Origin: Pseudaestuariivita rosea | Lineage (GTDB): Bacteria; Pseudomonadota; Alphaproteobacteria; Rhodobacterales; Rhodobacteraceae | Assembly (NCBI RefSeq): GCF_017592335.1 | Contig: NZ_JACNMP010000001.1 | Coordinates: 186,001-250,000 of the forward strand | Direction of reading: 5' to 3' | DNA: 64,000 bases | Shown: one piece after another, positions 38,358 through 47,344 of the stretch | How the letters are laid out: each line of letters opens with the position of its first letter | Position numbering within the stretch: the first letter of the stretch is position 1 | Made by a program: the position numbers and the translations under genes | The notes under the pieces: model-generated | The model's input: only the letters and a program-made list of their open reading frames with translations | The model's database searches: none | What the model was told of the DNA's origin: nothing

Positions 38358-38621
38358 TTAAAGTACGAAGGCGTGTAGCCCGGTGGCCGTTGTTCCTGTT
38401 TGCAAAACGCGCGTGACGCCGACGGGCAGAATGGCGCGATCTGCGACTTCGACCGTGCGTTCGGCGCCCTTGATGCTGACGAAACGAATGATGCCGCCGG
38501 TTTCGGCATAAAGCGCTAAGGCGACGTCTGGCAGGTCTTGTGTGTCGTTCGGTGTCACCGGCGCAATGTCAGCGGCCGGTCCGTTCAGCGGAAGCGTGCG
38601 GTTTTTGAATGGGTTCGACAT
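38358..38621 (-). CDS. GTA head-spike base protein (RCAP_rcc01079 family)
   Basis: The 87-residue beta-rich protein reads PLNGPAADIAPVTPNDTQDL, then ALYAETGGIIRFVSIKGA and LPVGVTRVLQTGTTATGLHA, matching the small spike-base family typified by rcc01079 of Rhodobacter capsulatus, where it helps attach head spikes to the gene-transfer-agent capsid (established for R. capsulatus). There it is next to the spike-fibre gene; here a fibre-like gene lies 5.5 kb away, across polysaccharide genes. It has its own terminator. No other GTA structural genes are in the window, which is usual because spike genes lie outside the main cluster. Confidence 0.75.
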   Translation of the reverse strand: MSNPFKNRTLPLNGPAADIAPVTPNDTQDLPDVALALYAETGGIIRFVSIKGAERTVEVADRAILPVGVTRVLQTGTTATGLHAFVL

Positions 38622-38809
38622 GGGTTTGGCCCTTGATCCTTGCGTTGCGAAATCACGGGAAAATCTAAGAACAAATCCTTAACGCAGTCTTCCAGCACCG
38701 TACGCAGGTATGAAGCGGCTTGCACCGACAGTTCAGAGTTGGCCCCGGTTAACCAAAAATAAACGTTAAGAACTTAGCGCATTAACCATTGCTGCAATAA
38801 GGATCGACA

Positions 38810-40051
38810 TTGGACACAGCCCTGAAATCATCGCTTTGGACCGACTTGGCGATCGTCATCACGGGGCGCGCCTTTGGGCAAGGCATTCTGTTTTTGTCTA
38901 CCTTATACTGTGCGGCGTTTTTTGATCCGTCGGCCTTTGGCCTATTGGGGCTGTTTACGGCAATTGTTGCTATTCTGGCTCAGCTGAGTGCGGGCCGCTG
39001 TGATGTGATTGCGCTGGCCTGCAAGACAAAACACGGCACTAAACGGTTCATAGGGCTGTCGTACAAGCTGAACCTGATAGTTTTCAGTCTGTTGATAGTA
39101 TTCAGCGGCCTGGCGGTGGCGATGGGTGCCGCCCTGATCTGGCTTGCATTGCCATTTGCCGTAATAGCCAACTCGGTCATTCAATATATCCTGCCCGCTC
39201 AGATGACTTCGATTGGACAACGTCAGCATGCGTCGCGACCCATTGGTTTATCAGCGGCATCCACCGCCCTGTTTCAGGTTCTGGCCGCCTGGGTTTCACC
39301 CACCGCCAACGCACTTATCCTGACGCGCATGGCCGGACCAACGATCGGCGGGGTGTCGGCGTGGCAAGAGTGCCTTCAGGGCTTCCGATACGCCATGAAA
39401 ACAAAGTTGACGGCGCGCATAGTAAAACCAGTTTGGAGAGAGCTGACACTGGGCGGCCCGTCTGCGATCATGACAATTTTGGGGTTTCAGGTGCCAGTTT
39501 ACTTCCTGACCGCCTTGGATGAAATGGACCAAGTCGGTTACTATTGGCTGGGCTTCAACCTGCTTTTAACGCCTTATCTGGTTGTCGCCGCCAGTTTTAG
39601 ACCGATCTTTGCCCGTTTGGTGGTTGAGAAGATCAAACTTGACGGGGCGGATGACTTTCTACGATGGGCGACCGTTTGGGCCGTGCTGGTTGGGTTTGCG
39701 TCGGCGTTTGGCCTTGCCCTGGGCGCACATTACATCATTGAGATCGCATTGGGATCCGCCTGGGCCGCATCCCAGCCTTTTGTCACGTCAGTTGCGATTA
39801 TGATGGTCGGACTGATTGCAACGACGCCTTTGAACGCCGCTGCGACAGCACTGCGCCAAAGGCGTGCAGCGCTGATCATTAATGCGGCGCAGTTGGTCAT
39901 GCGGGCGATTGCCATTGCGGCTGCATACGCCCTGACCCAAGATACCGTGATCGCCATCCAGGCCTTTGCAATCACATCCCTGACCTTGTCGTTTTTGTAC
40001 TGCGCCGTGATGGTCTGGCCCGCTTACCGCGCGTCGGGCGCTGCGCCATGA
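38810..40051 (+). CDS. polysaccharide flippase (Wzx/MATE-type)
   Basis: The 413-residue inner-membrane protein has about twelve predicted helices and opens with LAIVITGRAFGQGILFLSTL, typical of lipid-linked oligosaccharide flippases. It would move the undecaprenyl-linked repeat unit to the periplasmic face. The TTG start has AAGGA upstream; no ATG fits. It overlaps the next gene by four bases (ATGA), so it forms an operon with the acetyltransferase and glycosyltransferase genes. It is divergent from the spike-base gene. Confidence 0.82.
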   Translation: MDTALKSSLWTDLAIVITGRAFGQGILFLSTLYCAAFFDPSAFGLLGLFTAIVAILAQLSAGRCDVIALACKTKHGTKRFIGLSYKLNLIVFSLLIVFSGLAVAMGAALIWLALPFAVIANSVIQYILPAQMTSIGQRQHASRPIGLSAASTALFQVLAAWVSPTANALILTRMAGPTIGGVSAWQECLQGFRYAMKTKLTARIVKPVWRELTLGGPSAIMTILGFQVPVYFLTALDEMDQVGYYWLGFNLLLTPYLVVAASFRPIFARLVVEKIKLDGADDFLRWATVWAVLVGFASAFGLALGAHYIIEIALGSAWAASQPFVTSVAIMMVGLIATTPLNAAATALRQRRAALIINAAQLVMRAIAIAAAYALTQDTVIAIQAFAITSLTLSFLYCAVMVWPAYRASGAAP

Positions 40052-40599
40052 TACGTTTTCACACCCCAATTCGTCGTATCCTTTGGAAGGTGATGCGGCT
40101 GATGTTTTCGGGTCAATCTCTGGCGCGCAAAAGCGGTGTCACGGTCGGCCAGAATTGCCGCATCCTGACCAAGGATTTCGGGTCAGAGCCGTTTCTGATC
40201 ACCATCGGCGACAACGTCACTGTGTCGGGTGATGTCAAATTCATTAACCACGACGGCGCCGGATGGCTGGCGCGTGATGACAGGGGGCGCAAGTATTCCT
40301 ATCGGCCTATCAGTATCGGCAATGACGTCTTTATTGGCAGCGGATCAATCCTGATGCCCGGCGTCCGCATTGGCCATCGTGTGATTGTCGGGGCGGGCAG
40401 TGTGGTTACAAAGTCAATCCCCGATGGTTGTGTCGTAGCGGGTGTGCCGGCCCGCTATCTGGGATCTTATGACGATTTCATAAACCGGATCGCACAGACC
40501 TGGGTGTCGGACCAAGACATGCCCTCATCCGGCAATTATCGTGACCGCGTTCAGGCCGTTGTCGATATGGACTTCAAACCAGAACTGGATATCCCATGA
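40048..40599 (+). CDS. hexapeptide-repeat O-acyltransferase
   Basis: The 183-residue left-handed beta-helix acyltransferase has the hexapeptide core visible in ITIGDNVTVSGDVKFINHDG and ISIGNDVFIGSGSILMPGV, then RVIVGAGSVVTKSIPDGCV and AGVPARYLG, the typical CoA-binding end. The catalytic His is in FINHDG. It would acetylate a sugar of the polysaccharide made by this locus. It overlaps both neighbours by four bases. Confidence 0.86.
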   Translation: MIRFHTPIRRILWKVMRLMFSGQSLARKSGVTVGQNCRILTKDFGSEPFLITIGDNVTVSGDVKFINHDGAGWLARDDRGRKYSYRPISIGNDVFIGSGSILMPGVRIGHRVIVGAGSVVTKSIPDGCVVAGVPARYLGSYDDFINRIAQTWVSDQDMPSSGNYRDRVQAVVDMDFKPELDIP

Positions 40600-41720
40600 C
40601 ACGGATCATGATGCTGGGGCTACGGGATGTGGGCGGCGTTCAAGGTGGTATCGAAACCCACGTCGCTGCCCTGGCCCCACGCTTGCAAAAGCTGGGCCAT
40701 GATGTGATGATCATCGCCCGAACACCCTATCACCGCGCGCAAGATCAGATACCGACGGTTGCCATATGGTGCCCAAAAAGCGCGCGGTTCGAAACGATCG
40801 TGCACTCGCTGTTTGGCGTGTTTTACGCAGCCATCAAGCGTCCGGATATTCTGCATATCCACGCCATCGGTCCCGGTATCGTCACGCCACTGGCCCGTCT
40901 GTTGGGCCTGCGCGTTGTTGTCACGCACCATGGCAAGGACTATGACCGCGAAAAATGGGGCGGTTTCGCAAGGTTTGTTTTGCGCACGGGTGAGGCCCTG
41001 GCCGCGCGATGGGCCAACCATAGGATCGCCATTTCCCGTGCTCTTACTTACGACATGAACAAAGCTTACAGCAAGCCGTTCCAATTCATTCCCAATGGTG
41101 TCGCACCCACCGGGCCTTCGGACGAAACAGATCATCTGAACCAATGGGGTCTAGAGCCAAACGAATATATTCTCAGCGTCGGGCGCCTCGTTCCGGAAAA
41201 GCGGCATATTGATCTGATACAAGCCACCCGGCAGATCAGGGCGGCTGGCAAAAAACTGGTGATCGCAGGGGGCGCTGATCACGACAGCTCTTATGCGCAA
41301 AAGCTGCATGACCTGGCTCTGCAAGAAGATAATGTCATTCTAACCGGTTTTGTCCGCGGCGCGCCGTTGCGCCAGCTTTTTAGCCATGCTGCGCTGTTTT
41401 GCCTGCCCTCCAGCCACGAAGGCCTGCCCATCGCTTTGCTTGAGGCCATGCAATACCAGCTGCCGATCGTCGCAAGTGATATACCCGGCAATCTTGAGCT
41501 GGGCCTGCCCGCCCGCTGCTATTTCAAAACCAGCGATCTGAACGCGCTGGAACATGCCATTGACAACACCCTTAGCGAACCGGCAGAAAAACCAGATTGG
41601 GCGGCACATCTGCAACCCTATGACTGGGATCAAATCGCTGAACAGACGGCTGCGTGCTATGATCAGGTCTTGGCTGGGGCCGTTCCGAAAACCTTAGCAG
41701 CCAGATCGTCAGGCACATGA
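40596..41720 (+). CDS. glycosyltransferase family 4
   Basis: GT-B fold retaining glycosyltransferase of 374 residues. VGGVQGGIETHVAALAPRL begins the N-terminal Rossmann domain. The C-terminal donor-binding domain has SVGRLVPEKRHIDLI and SSHEGLPIALLEAMQYQLP, with the E-x7-E motif. It would add a sugar to the lipid-linked repeat unit. The last 149 bases overlap the 3' end of the convergent O-antigen ligase gene, which is unusual; the glycosyltransferase core ends close to the start of the overlap. Confidence 0.9.
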   Translation: MTRIMMLGLRDVGGVQGGIETHVAALAPRLQKLGHDVMIIARTPYHRAQDQIPTVAIWCPKSARFETIVHSLFGVFYAAIKRPDILHIHAIGPGIVTPLARLLGLRVVVTHHGKDYDREKWGGFARFVLRTGEALAARWANHRIAISRALTYDMNKAYSKPFQFIPNGVAPTGPSDETDHLNQWGLEPNEYILSVGRLVPEKRHIDLIQATRQIRAAGKKLVIAGGADHDSSYAQKLHDLALQEDNVILTGFVRGAPLRQLFSHAALFCLPSSHEGLPIALLEAMQYQLPIVASDIPGNLELGLPARCYFKTSDLNALEHAIDNTLSEPAEKPDWAAHLQPYDWDQIAEQTAACYDQVLAGAVPKTLAARSSGT

Positions 41721-42915
41721 AAATGTCGCCGTTCAGCGTCAGATAACTGCCCGTGATATTCAGCAGCAAGATATAGGGCACGATCAGCCCGACCAGGATT
41801 TGCGGACCAGATTTCATCCGGGCGCGCAGGGTGCGGCTGATCAGCAGCATCAGGGGCAGAAGGGCCAGAGCCACACCGATCGCGCCCAAATCTAACATCG
41901 TCTGAAAATACCCGTTGTGAGCATGATTAACGACGCCGCTTGGCCCTTTGATCATCAAAAGCGCGTCTCTCAGCGGCTGTGACCAGCCCATGTCATAGCC
42001 CGCGCCAATCATGGGGTTTTGCACGATCTGAGGCCACCCAACGGACCAGATCGCGTCCCGACCTGACAAGGATAAATCGCGGCCCGTCAGCCCAATCAGG
42101 CTTTCCAGAACAGCATGCCCGTCGATCAGATGATAGGCCATCGCGACAAGTGTGATCAGATAGACAAGACACGCCGTCTTGATCGCCAGATGCGCCTGCC
42201 ATTTTAGAAACAGGAAGACTATCAGCGCTGCTGGAAGTGACAAAAACAACTTGGCCGATGCCGACGCGATCAAAAGCCCGCACACCATCGCAATCAGTCC
42301 CCACCAGACCGTTTTGCGATTAAAAACCGTGCGGCCTGCCATAAGTATCAGCAGCGCCAGCCCCAACATGCGCCCGGTTTCGTTCTTGTGGAAAAATGAC
42401 CCGCGAAACCGCCCGGCATGTTCACCCACACCCAGGTCCCATGCATTGTGAAACGCATAAGCCGGTGCCAGAATTGCAATCGCGAACTGAATGCAGACAA
42501 ATGCCGCAGTCGCCCGAACCAGCAGCTGAAAAACAGCATTCGGCCCAAGAATTTTCAGAGATGCAAAGGCGAACAGGACGACGCCCAGATGGCTAAGCGC
42601 TTTTTGCAGGCTGTGCGGCGCATCGGCGCTCCATAGCGCCGACAGAAAGATCCAGATCGTCAAGGCAGCAACGGAAATTCGGCCGATATCCAGTCGGCCC
42701 ACGGACGGTCGCCATACCAGGATCAACCCCGAGATAGCCAATAGCCCCGCTGCCACAATCTGAACGGCTAAAGATGACTGAACAATACCGTAATGCGATG
42801 GGTTACCTGACAAAACCCGATCAAGCGCACGTGAATAAAGCGCAATCCCCAGCAATACAAAAGCGTAATGATGCCACCGTGGCGCGCAGTGGGTCAGCGT
42901 CAATCGCCCCGTCAT
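41572..42915 (-). CDS. O-antigen ligase/polymerase family protein
   Basis: The 447-residue multi-spanning membrane protein has ten or more predicted helices. The large periplasmic loop has NHAHNGYFQTMLDLG with the conserved His of the Wzy_C/WaaL family, and GRFRGSFFHKNETGRML is the other family block. It would polymerise repeat units or ligate polysaccharide to lipid A core. The C-terminal 50 residues (FSERPQPRPDHSTQPSV onward) are hydrophilic, not typical of the family, and encoded in the overlap with the convergent glycosyltransferase gene. The start overlaps the upstream glycosyltransferase gene by four bases. Confidence 0.87.
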   Translation of the reverse strand: MTGRLTLTHCAPRWHHYAFVLLGIALYSRALDRVLSGNPSHYGIVQSSLAVQIVAAGLLAISGLILVWRPSVGRLDIGRISVAALTIWIFLSALWSADAPHSLQKALSHLGVVLFAFASLKILGPNAVFQLLVRATAAFVCIQFAIAILAPAYAFHNAWDLGVGEHAGRFRGSFFHKNETGRMLGLALLILMAGRTVFNRKTVWWGLIAMVCGLLIASASAKLFLSLPAALIVFLFLKWQAHLAIKTACLVYLITLVAMAYHLIDGHAVLESLIGLTGRDLSLSGRDAIWSVGWPQIVQNPMIGAGYDMGWSQPLRDALLMIKGPSGVVNHAHNGYFQTMLDLGAIGVALALLPLMLLISRTLRARMKSGPQILVGLIVPYILLLNITGSYLTLNGDIFMCLTIWLLRFSERPQPRPDHSTQPSVQRFDPSHRVADVPPNLVFLPVR

Positions 42916-44030
42916 GCCGCCATTTCCGCGTCAAGGTCGCATAGCCGACAGACCTGATCAAAAAGCCTGTCATAGCGGGCCGCAATCCGATCGATCTGAA
43001 ACGCCTGTGCTCGGGCCATCTGTCTGTCGCGGTCGAAGGGGTTAGCCAACATCTGTTGCATTGCATATGCAGCGGCTTCGACATCACCGACCGGGACCAA
43101 TTTACCGTATTTTCCATCGTCCAATATGTCTGCTGCCCCGCCGGGCGCATCGGTGGCGACGATGCTAGCGCCAGCGGCCAATGCCTCGGCCAGGACGTTG
43201 GGAAAACCTTCGAATTTCGACAGCAGCAGGAAGCCATCACAATGCGCCATGTAATCGGTCGGGTTATTGCGATACCCTAGAAAGTGCACACGATCCTGTA
43301 GGCCAAGATCGCTGACCAGACGGGATAAAATCGGTCTATCCTCACCATCGCCCAGAACGACCAGGTGGCTTTTTCGAACATTTTGCAGTTTTCCAACGGC
43401 GCGTAGGACAGTCGGGTAGTCTTTTTGCGATACCAGCCGACCAATTGCCAACAGGACAGGCGCACCATCATTCGGCATATCGTCGGGTCGCGCGGTGGAC
43501 CTGACCACCGGAACGGGGTTCAGCGTGACGCCAACTTTTTCGGGGGTCACCCCAAACAGATCGATCAGATCGTCCGCCACATCCTGGGCCACACATCCGA
43601 TAGCATCGGCACGACGATACGCCAGTGTCAACAATGGCTTGATCAACGCCCTACGCATCCGGCTTTTCGCAGCAAGTTCGGTTGAGGTGTGATTGCGTAC
43701 CAGACAGACGACCGGGCAAACCCGCCCCGACAGACCACCCGCCAATACACCCGCAACATTCGGACTAAGCAAAGCCGTCACCAAAAGCCGGGGCCTGTGC
43801 CGCCGCAAATGCCGGGCCAGTCGACCAGTATTCAGCAGGCTGTGTTTCGATCCCAGGGCATGAACCGGAATAGCTGCATCAAGCTTGTGCCTCAGCGGAC
43901 CCGTATCCTGGTTAACGATCAGCGCAACGGGGCGGCCCAGGGCATGCCAGTAATTCAACAAACGAATGATCGCATTTTCCGCTCCACCGCCATTAAAGGC
44001 TGGCAAATAAAAGTGAATTGCTGATCCCAT
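42912..44030 (-). CDS. glycosyltransferase family 4
   Basis: Second GT-B transferase of the locus, 372 residues. FYLPAFNGGGAENAIIRLLN opens the acceptor domain; AIGRLVSQKDYPTVLRAVG and LLSKFEGFPNVLAEALAAGA carry the donor-site E-x7-E motif. It resembles N-acetylgalactosamine/glucose-type GT4 enzymes of O-antigen clusters; the sugar cannot be told. It overlaps the ligase gene and is divergent from the spike-fibre-like gene, so the 99-base gap must hold two promoters. Confidence 0.9.
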   Translation of the reverse strand: MGSAIHFYLPAFNGGGAENAIIRLLNYWHALGRPVALIVNQDTGPLRHKLDAAIPVHALGSKHSLLNTGRLARHLRRHRPRLLVTALLSPNVAGVLAGGLSGRVCPVVCLVRNHTSTELAAKSRMRRALIKPLLTLAYRRADAIGCVAQDVADDLIDLFGVTPEKVGVTLNPVPVVRSTARPDDMPNDGAPVLLAIGRLVSQKDYPTVLRAVGKLQNVRKSHLVVLGDGEDRPILSRLVSDLGLQDRVHFLGYRNNPTDYMAHCDGFLLLSKFEGFPNVLAEALAAGASIVATDAPGGAADILDDGKYGKLVPVGDVEAAAYAMQQMLANPFDRDRQMARAQAFQIDRIAARYDRLFDQVCRLCDLDAEMAA

Positions 44031-44129
44031 GGCGTTGTCTAACCCTGCGTACGGTGGCCCAAGGCCCTGTTAACCAATCGCGCATAAAAGTTTCCGAAAG
44101 GTTGATGCACCGTCTGTCGGAGGGAAAAT

Positions 44130-45050
44130 ATGTTTAGTTTTGGGTTCGATTTCATGTCAGCACAGCGCCACGGCGTGACGGGGCCATCGGCAATCGATTT
44201 TGACTTTTTGTCAGGGCCGCTGCCAGCGGGTGTCCAGTTTTCGCGCAGCTCCGATGCGATACTCTATGCCCTGAACGGTGATCTGACCCAGGTGGGCGTT
44301 AATGTTGCACGGTTCACGAATGATCCCGAAACCGGACAGGGCCTTTTGATTGAGCCCTCCAGCGTGAACATTCTGCCCCATGCGATTGCCACGCGAAATA
44401 GCTGGTCGCGCAGTGGGGCCACGGTGACAGACGTGTCTTTAAATGCGCTGGGTCTGTTTCCAGGCGTTTCTGTGATCTCGGAAGGTCAGAACTGGCACCG
44501 CATTCTGGACCATGCCACGTTGAACATGGGCCAGGCCTATTCGGTGACGATTTACTATCGCGCCGGAACCTCGGGCATGGCGGCCGTCACCCTGAAAGAT
44601 GGTGGATCAGGCGCGTCCAGCTCGGTCGGTGGCACTGCAGGTGCATTGACGCTCGACAGCAACGCCGCGGGTGCCGTCACGGATCTGGCCGAGGTGCTGT
44701 TGCCCGACGCGCAAACCTATCGCATGCGCTTTACTTATGTGCCGAACTTCACCGGGGCGTTCAATATCGGCTTCGGCCCGAATTCCCGCACCGCAGGCGA
44801 AGACGTTATTCTGCTGGGGATGCAGATGGAACCAGCGGTCAGCCCAAGCAGCTTTATCCTGTCGGATGGCGGCAGCACGGTTCGCGCGGCGGATCAGATT
44901 GGCCTGACGGGGCTGACGGGGCTTTATGATGTGTCGGTCACCTATGGCGATGACAGCACAGAGGTCTTTTCGGCCCAGACCGTGGATCAGGGGTACTGGC
45001 CACCGCTTTCAAAGACGACGCTGAAATCGATGCGACTGACGCCCCTGTAA
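44130..45050 (+). CDS. phage/GTA head-spike-fibre-like protein
   Basis: The 306-residue beta-rich protein has no signal peptide. GLLIEPSSVNILPHAIATRN and WSRSGATVTDVSL, then LDHATLNMGQAYSVTIYYRA and YRMRFTYVPNFTGAFNIGFG, follow the layout of phage head-spike fibre/carbohydrate-binding modules, the type found in GhsB (rcc01080) of Rhodobacter capsulatus GTA. GGAGGG lies before the ATG. It sits within the polysaccharide locus, divergent from a glycosyltransferase. A role in binding capsule during GTA uptake is inferred; an unrelated prophage-derived adhesin is the alternative. Confidence 0.65.
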   Translation: MFSFGFDFMSAQRHGVTGPSAIDFDFLSGPLPAGVQFSRSSDAILYALNGDLTQVGVNVARFTNDPETGQGLLIEPSSVNILPHAIATRNSWSRSGATVTDVSLNALGLFPGVSVISEGQNWHRILDHATLNMGQAYSVTIYYRAGTSGMAAVTLKDGGSGASSSVGGTAGALTLDSNAAGAVTDLAEVLLPDAQTYRMRFTYVPNFTGAFNIGFGPNSRTAGEDVILLGMQMEPAVSPSSFILSDGGSTVRAADQIGLTGLTGLYDVSVTYGDDSTEVFSAQTVDQGYWPPLSKTTLKSMRLTPL

Positions 45051-45053
45051 GGT

Positions 45054-45725
45054 CTACTTACCGGTCCTGCTGATGACAACACCCGCGGTTTTCAGCAGGA
45101 TCACCAGATCGCACAGCAACGACGCCTGATCATAGTAGCGGTTATCAAATTTGATGCGATCCACAAAAGTCGTGTCATTGCGCCCCTCAACCTGCCATAG
45201 GCCCGAAATGCCGGGACGCAGTTTGAAATAGGCACGGCCCCCCGCAGCCAGGTAAAGATGTTCCTGATCGCTGGTAAAGGGACGGGGTCCGATAAAGCTC
45301 ATGTCACCACGGATGACGTTCCAGATCTGTGGCAGTTCATCCAGGCTGCTGGCGCGCAGAAAACGCCCGACCCGCGTGATGCGTGGATCATTTTCCAGTT
45401 TCTGATTTTCGTACCATTCCTGCGCCAGCTTTGGGTCAGCGGCGCAAAGTCGGTGCAACTGTGCTTCAGCATTCAGACACATGGTCCGCAGTTTCCAGCA
45501 TGTAAAGCGGCGACCGTTCTGGCCGACCCGTTCCTGACCAAAAAAACCGGGCCCGCCATCCAGGCGGACGCACACCCACAGCACGGACAGGATCGGCAGA
45601 ATGACAGGCAGGATGATCGCAGCCAATAACAGATCAAATGCCCGTTTTCCTATACTCGTGTAAAACCGGTAAGCGGGGGCTTTGGTACCGTCGGCAAAGC
45701 GAACATTTGAATAGATATCTTTCAT
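45054..45725 (-). CDS. undecaprenyl-phosphate sugar phosphotransferase (WbaP/ExoY type)
   Basis: Initiating enzyme of polysaccharide repeat synthesis: transfers a sugar-1-phosphate to undecaprenyl phosphate. The 223 residues include one membrane helix ([20 protein letters not shown]), the catalytic-domain blocks [15 protein letters not shown] and [20 protein letters not shown], then [15 protein letters not shown]. The ATG at 45725 gives [10 protein letters not shown]; a GTG at 45758 is less likely. A strongly AT-rich region lies upstream. It converges on the spike-fibre-like gene with three bases between stops. Confidence 0.92.
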   Translation of the reverse strand: MKDIYSNVRFADGTKAPAYRFYTSIGKRAFDLLLAAIILPVILPILSVLWVCVRLDGGPGFFGQERVGQNGRRFTCWKLRTMCLNAEAQLHRLCAADPKLAQEWYENQKLENDPRITRVGRFLRASSLDELPQIWNVIRGDMSFIGPRPFTSDQEHLYLAAGGRAYFKLRPGISGLWQVEGRNDTTFVDRIKFDNRYYDQASLLCDLVILLKTAGVVISRTGK

Positions 45726-45769
45726 CCCAAGACCTGTCCTTGCGGTTACGTCCTGCACGGGTCCGTGCT

Positions 45770-45890
45770 GTCTGACACCGATTTGCTTGGGTAAATCTCA
45801 ATTTTTAGTTAAATCCAGCCATGTAAAATTTTTTATAAAAGCATTTAAAAATCAAATACTTATAATATTTCATTAACGCTTTTCGCGCGA
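45770..45890. promoter_or_regulatory. AT-rich upstream region of the sugar phosphotransferase gene
   Basis: About 120 bases with runs such as AATTTTTAGTTAAAT and AATTTTTTATAAAAG stand out against GC-rich surroundings. It lies between the ugd stop and the phosphotransferase start and is probably that gene's promoter/UP region, possibly a nucleoid-protein binding site. No specific box is assigned. Confidence 0.45.
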
Positions 45891-45906
45891 TGGTTGTGTC
45901 GTTGCG

Positions 45907-47211
45907 TTAACGCCCAACCGCCGAATACTGCTCAAACCCAGCATCTTTGGCGTCTTTGGCCGAGTAGATGTTGCGCAGATCAGCCAAACGGGGCTGTGAC
46001 ATGCCCTTGGCGATTCGGGTCAGATCCAGCGCGCGGAACTCATTCCATTCGGTCAGGATCACCAACAGATCGGCGCCGGTTGCGGCCTCATAGACGTCCT
46101 CGATCCACTCTACACCCGGCAACAACGCTTCGCCTTCGTGTTTGCCCTGCGGATCGACCACCTTGACCCTGGCGCCGCCACCGACCAGTGCGGGCACGAT
46201 TGTAAGCGACGGTGCATCGCGCATGTCGTCCGTATTCGGTTTGAAAGTCACGCCCAGAACGGTGACATTCTTGCCATTGAACGACCCGTCACACAGATCG
46301 TTCAGCTTGTCGATCATCCGGCGTTTGATCGCCTCGTTCACGGTGATGACGGTTTCAGTAATCTCCATCGGGCAGGCGTGGTCCTGACCGATTCGCGCCA
46401 GCGCTTTGGTGTCCTTGGGAAAGCACGATCCGCCATAGCCGGGGCCTGCATGCAGGAATTTGTTGCCGATGCGATTGTCCAGCCCGATCCCCTTGGACAC
46501 CTGTTTCACATCCGCCCCCACCCGTTCGCACAGCGCCGCGATTTCGTTGATAAAGGTGATCTTGGTCGCCAGAAAAGCGTTGGCTGCGTATTTGATCATC
46601 TCGGCGCTTTCCAGATCTGTTGTGACAATCGGAAAATCCCGCAGGAACAGTGGCCGGTAAACATCTGACATGACCTGAGCGGCACGGTCGTTCTGAACGC
46701 CGACAATCACACGATCGGGGCGCATGAAATCATCGATTGCTGCCCCTTCGCGCAGGAATTCCGGGTTCGAGGCCACATCGAAATCCGCATCGGGGTTCGT
46801 TTCACGGATAATGCGCTCAACCTCACGATTTGTACCGACCGGCACCGTCGATTTGGTCACAACGACAGTATAATCCTTGATATTGGCGGCGATTTCCTTG
46901 GCCGCGGCATACACATAGGTCAGATCGGCGTGCCCATCGCCGCGCCGCGTGGGTGTGCCCACGGCAATAAAGATGGCATCGGCCCCCTCCATCGCCTCTG
47001 GCAGATCAAGCGTGAACGACAATCGCCCGGCCTCGACATTCTTGGCCATCAGCTGTTTCAGACCCGGTTCATAGATCGGAACCTCGCCCTTATTCAGCAT
47101 GTCGATCTTGTCTGGGTTCTTATCCACGCAAATCACATCGTGCCCGAAATCCGAAAAACACACGCCCGAAACAAGTCCGACATATCCGGTTCCGATCATT
47201 GCAATGCGCAT
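45907..47211 (-). CDS. ugd: UDP-glucose 6-dehydrogenase
   Basis: NAD-dependent two-step oxidation of UDP-glucose to UDP-glucuronate, a precursor for acidic polysaccharide. The 434 residues begin MRIAMIGTGYVGLVSG (Rossmann motif). FLREGAAIDDFMRPDRVIVG and the catalytic loop GPGYGGSCFPKDTKAL with the active-site Cys are intact; FKPNTDDMRDAPSL is in the C-terminal domain. The ATG at 47211 was chosen over a TTG two codons upstream. It is divergent from the UDP-glucuronate epimerase gene, which uses its product. Confidence 0.95.
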   Translation of the reverse strand: MRIAMIGTGYVGLVSGVCFSDFGHDVICVDKNPDKIDMLNKGEVPIYEPGLKQLMAKNVEAGRLSFTLDLPEAMEGADAIFIAVGTPTRRGDGHADLTYVYAAAKEIAANIKDYTVVVTKSTVPVGTNREVERIIRETNPDADFDVASNPEFLREGAAIDDFMRPDRVIVGVQNDRAAQVMSDVYRPLFLRDFPIVTTDLESAEMIKYAANAFLATKITFINEIAALCERVGADVKQVSKGIGLDNRIGNKFLHAGPGYGGSCFPKDTKALARIGQDHACPMEITETVITVNEAIKRRMIDKLNDLCDGSFNGKNVTVLGVTFKPNTDDMRDAPSLTIVPALVGGGARVKVVDPQGKHEGEALLPGVEWIEDVYEAATGADLLVILTEWNEFRALDLTRIAKGMSQPRLADLRNIYSAKDAKDAGFEQYSAVGR

Positions 47212-47344
47212 GGCCAAGGTCCTTATAGATCAGTTTGAATCCTGCTCATGACGGCTTGATCTGGCCAAGTCAACCGCTGCGGGGGCTGGTCATTGGCATA
47301 AAAGGTCCGGTAACAGGGGGCAAACAACGGGCCATAGGGACATT

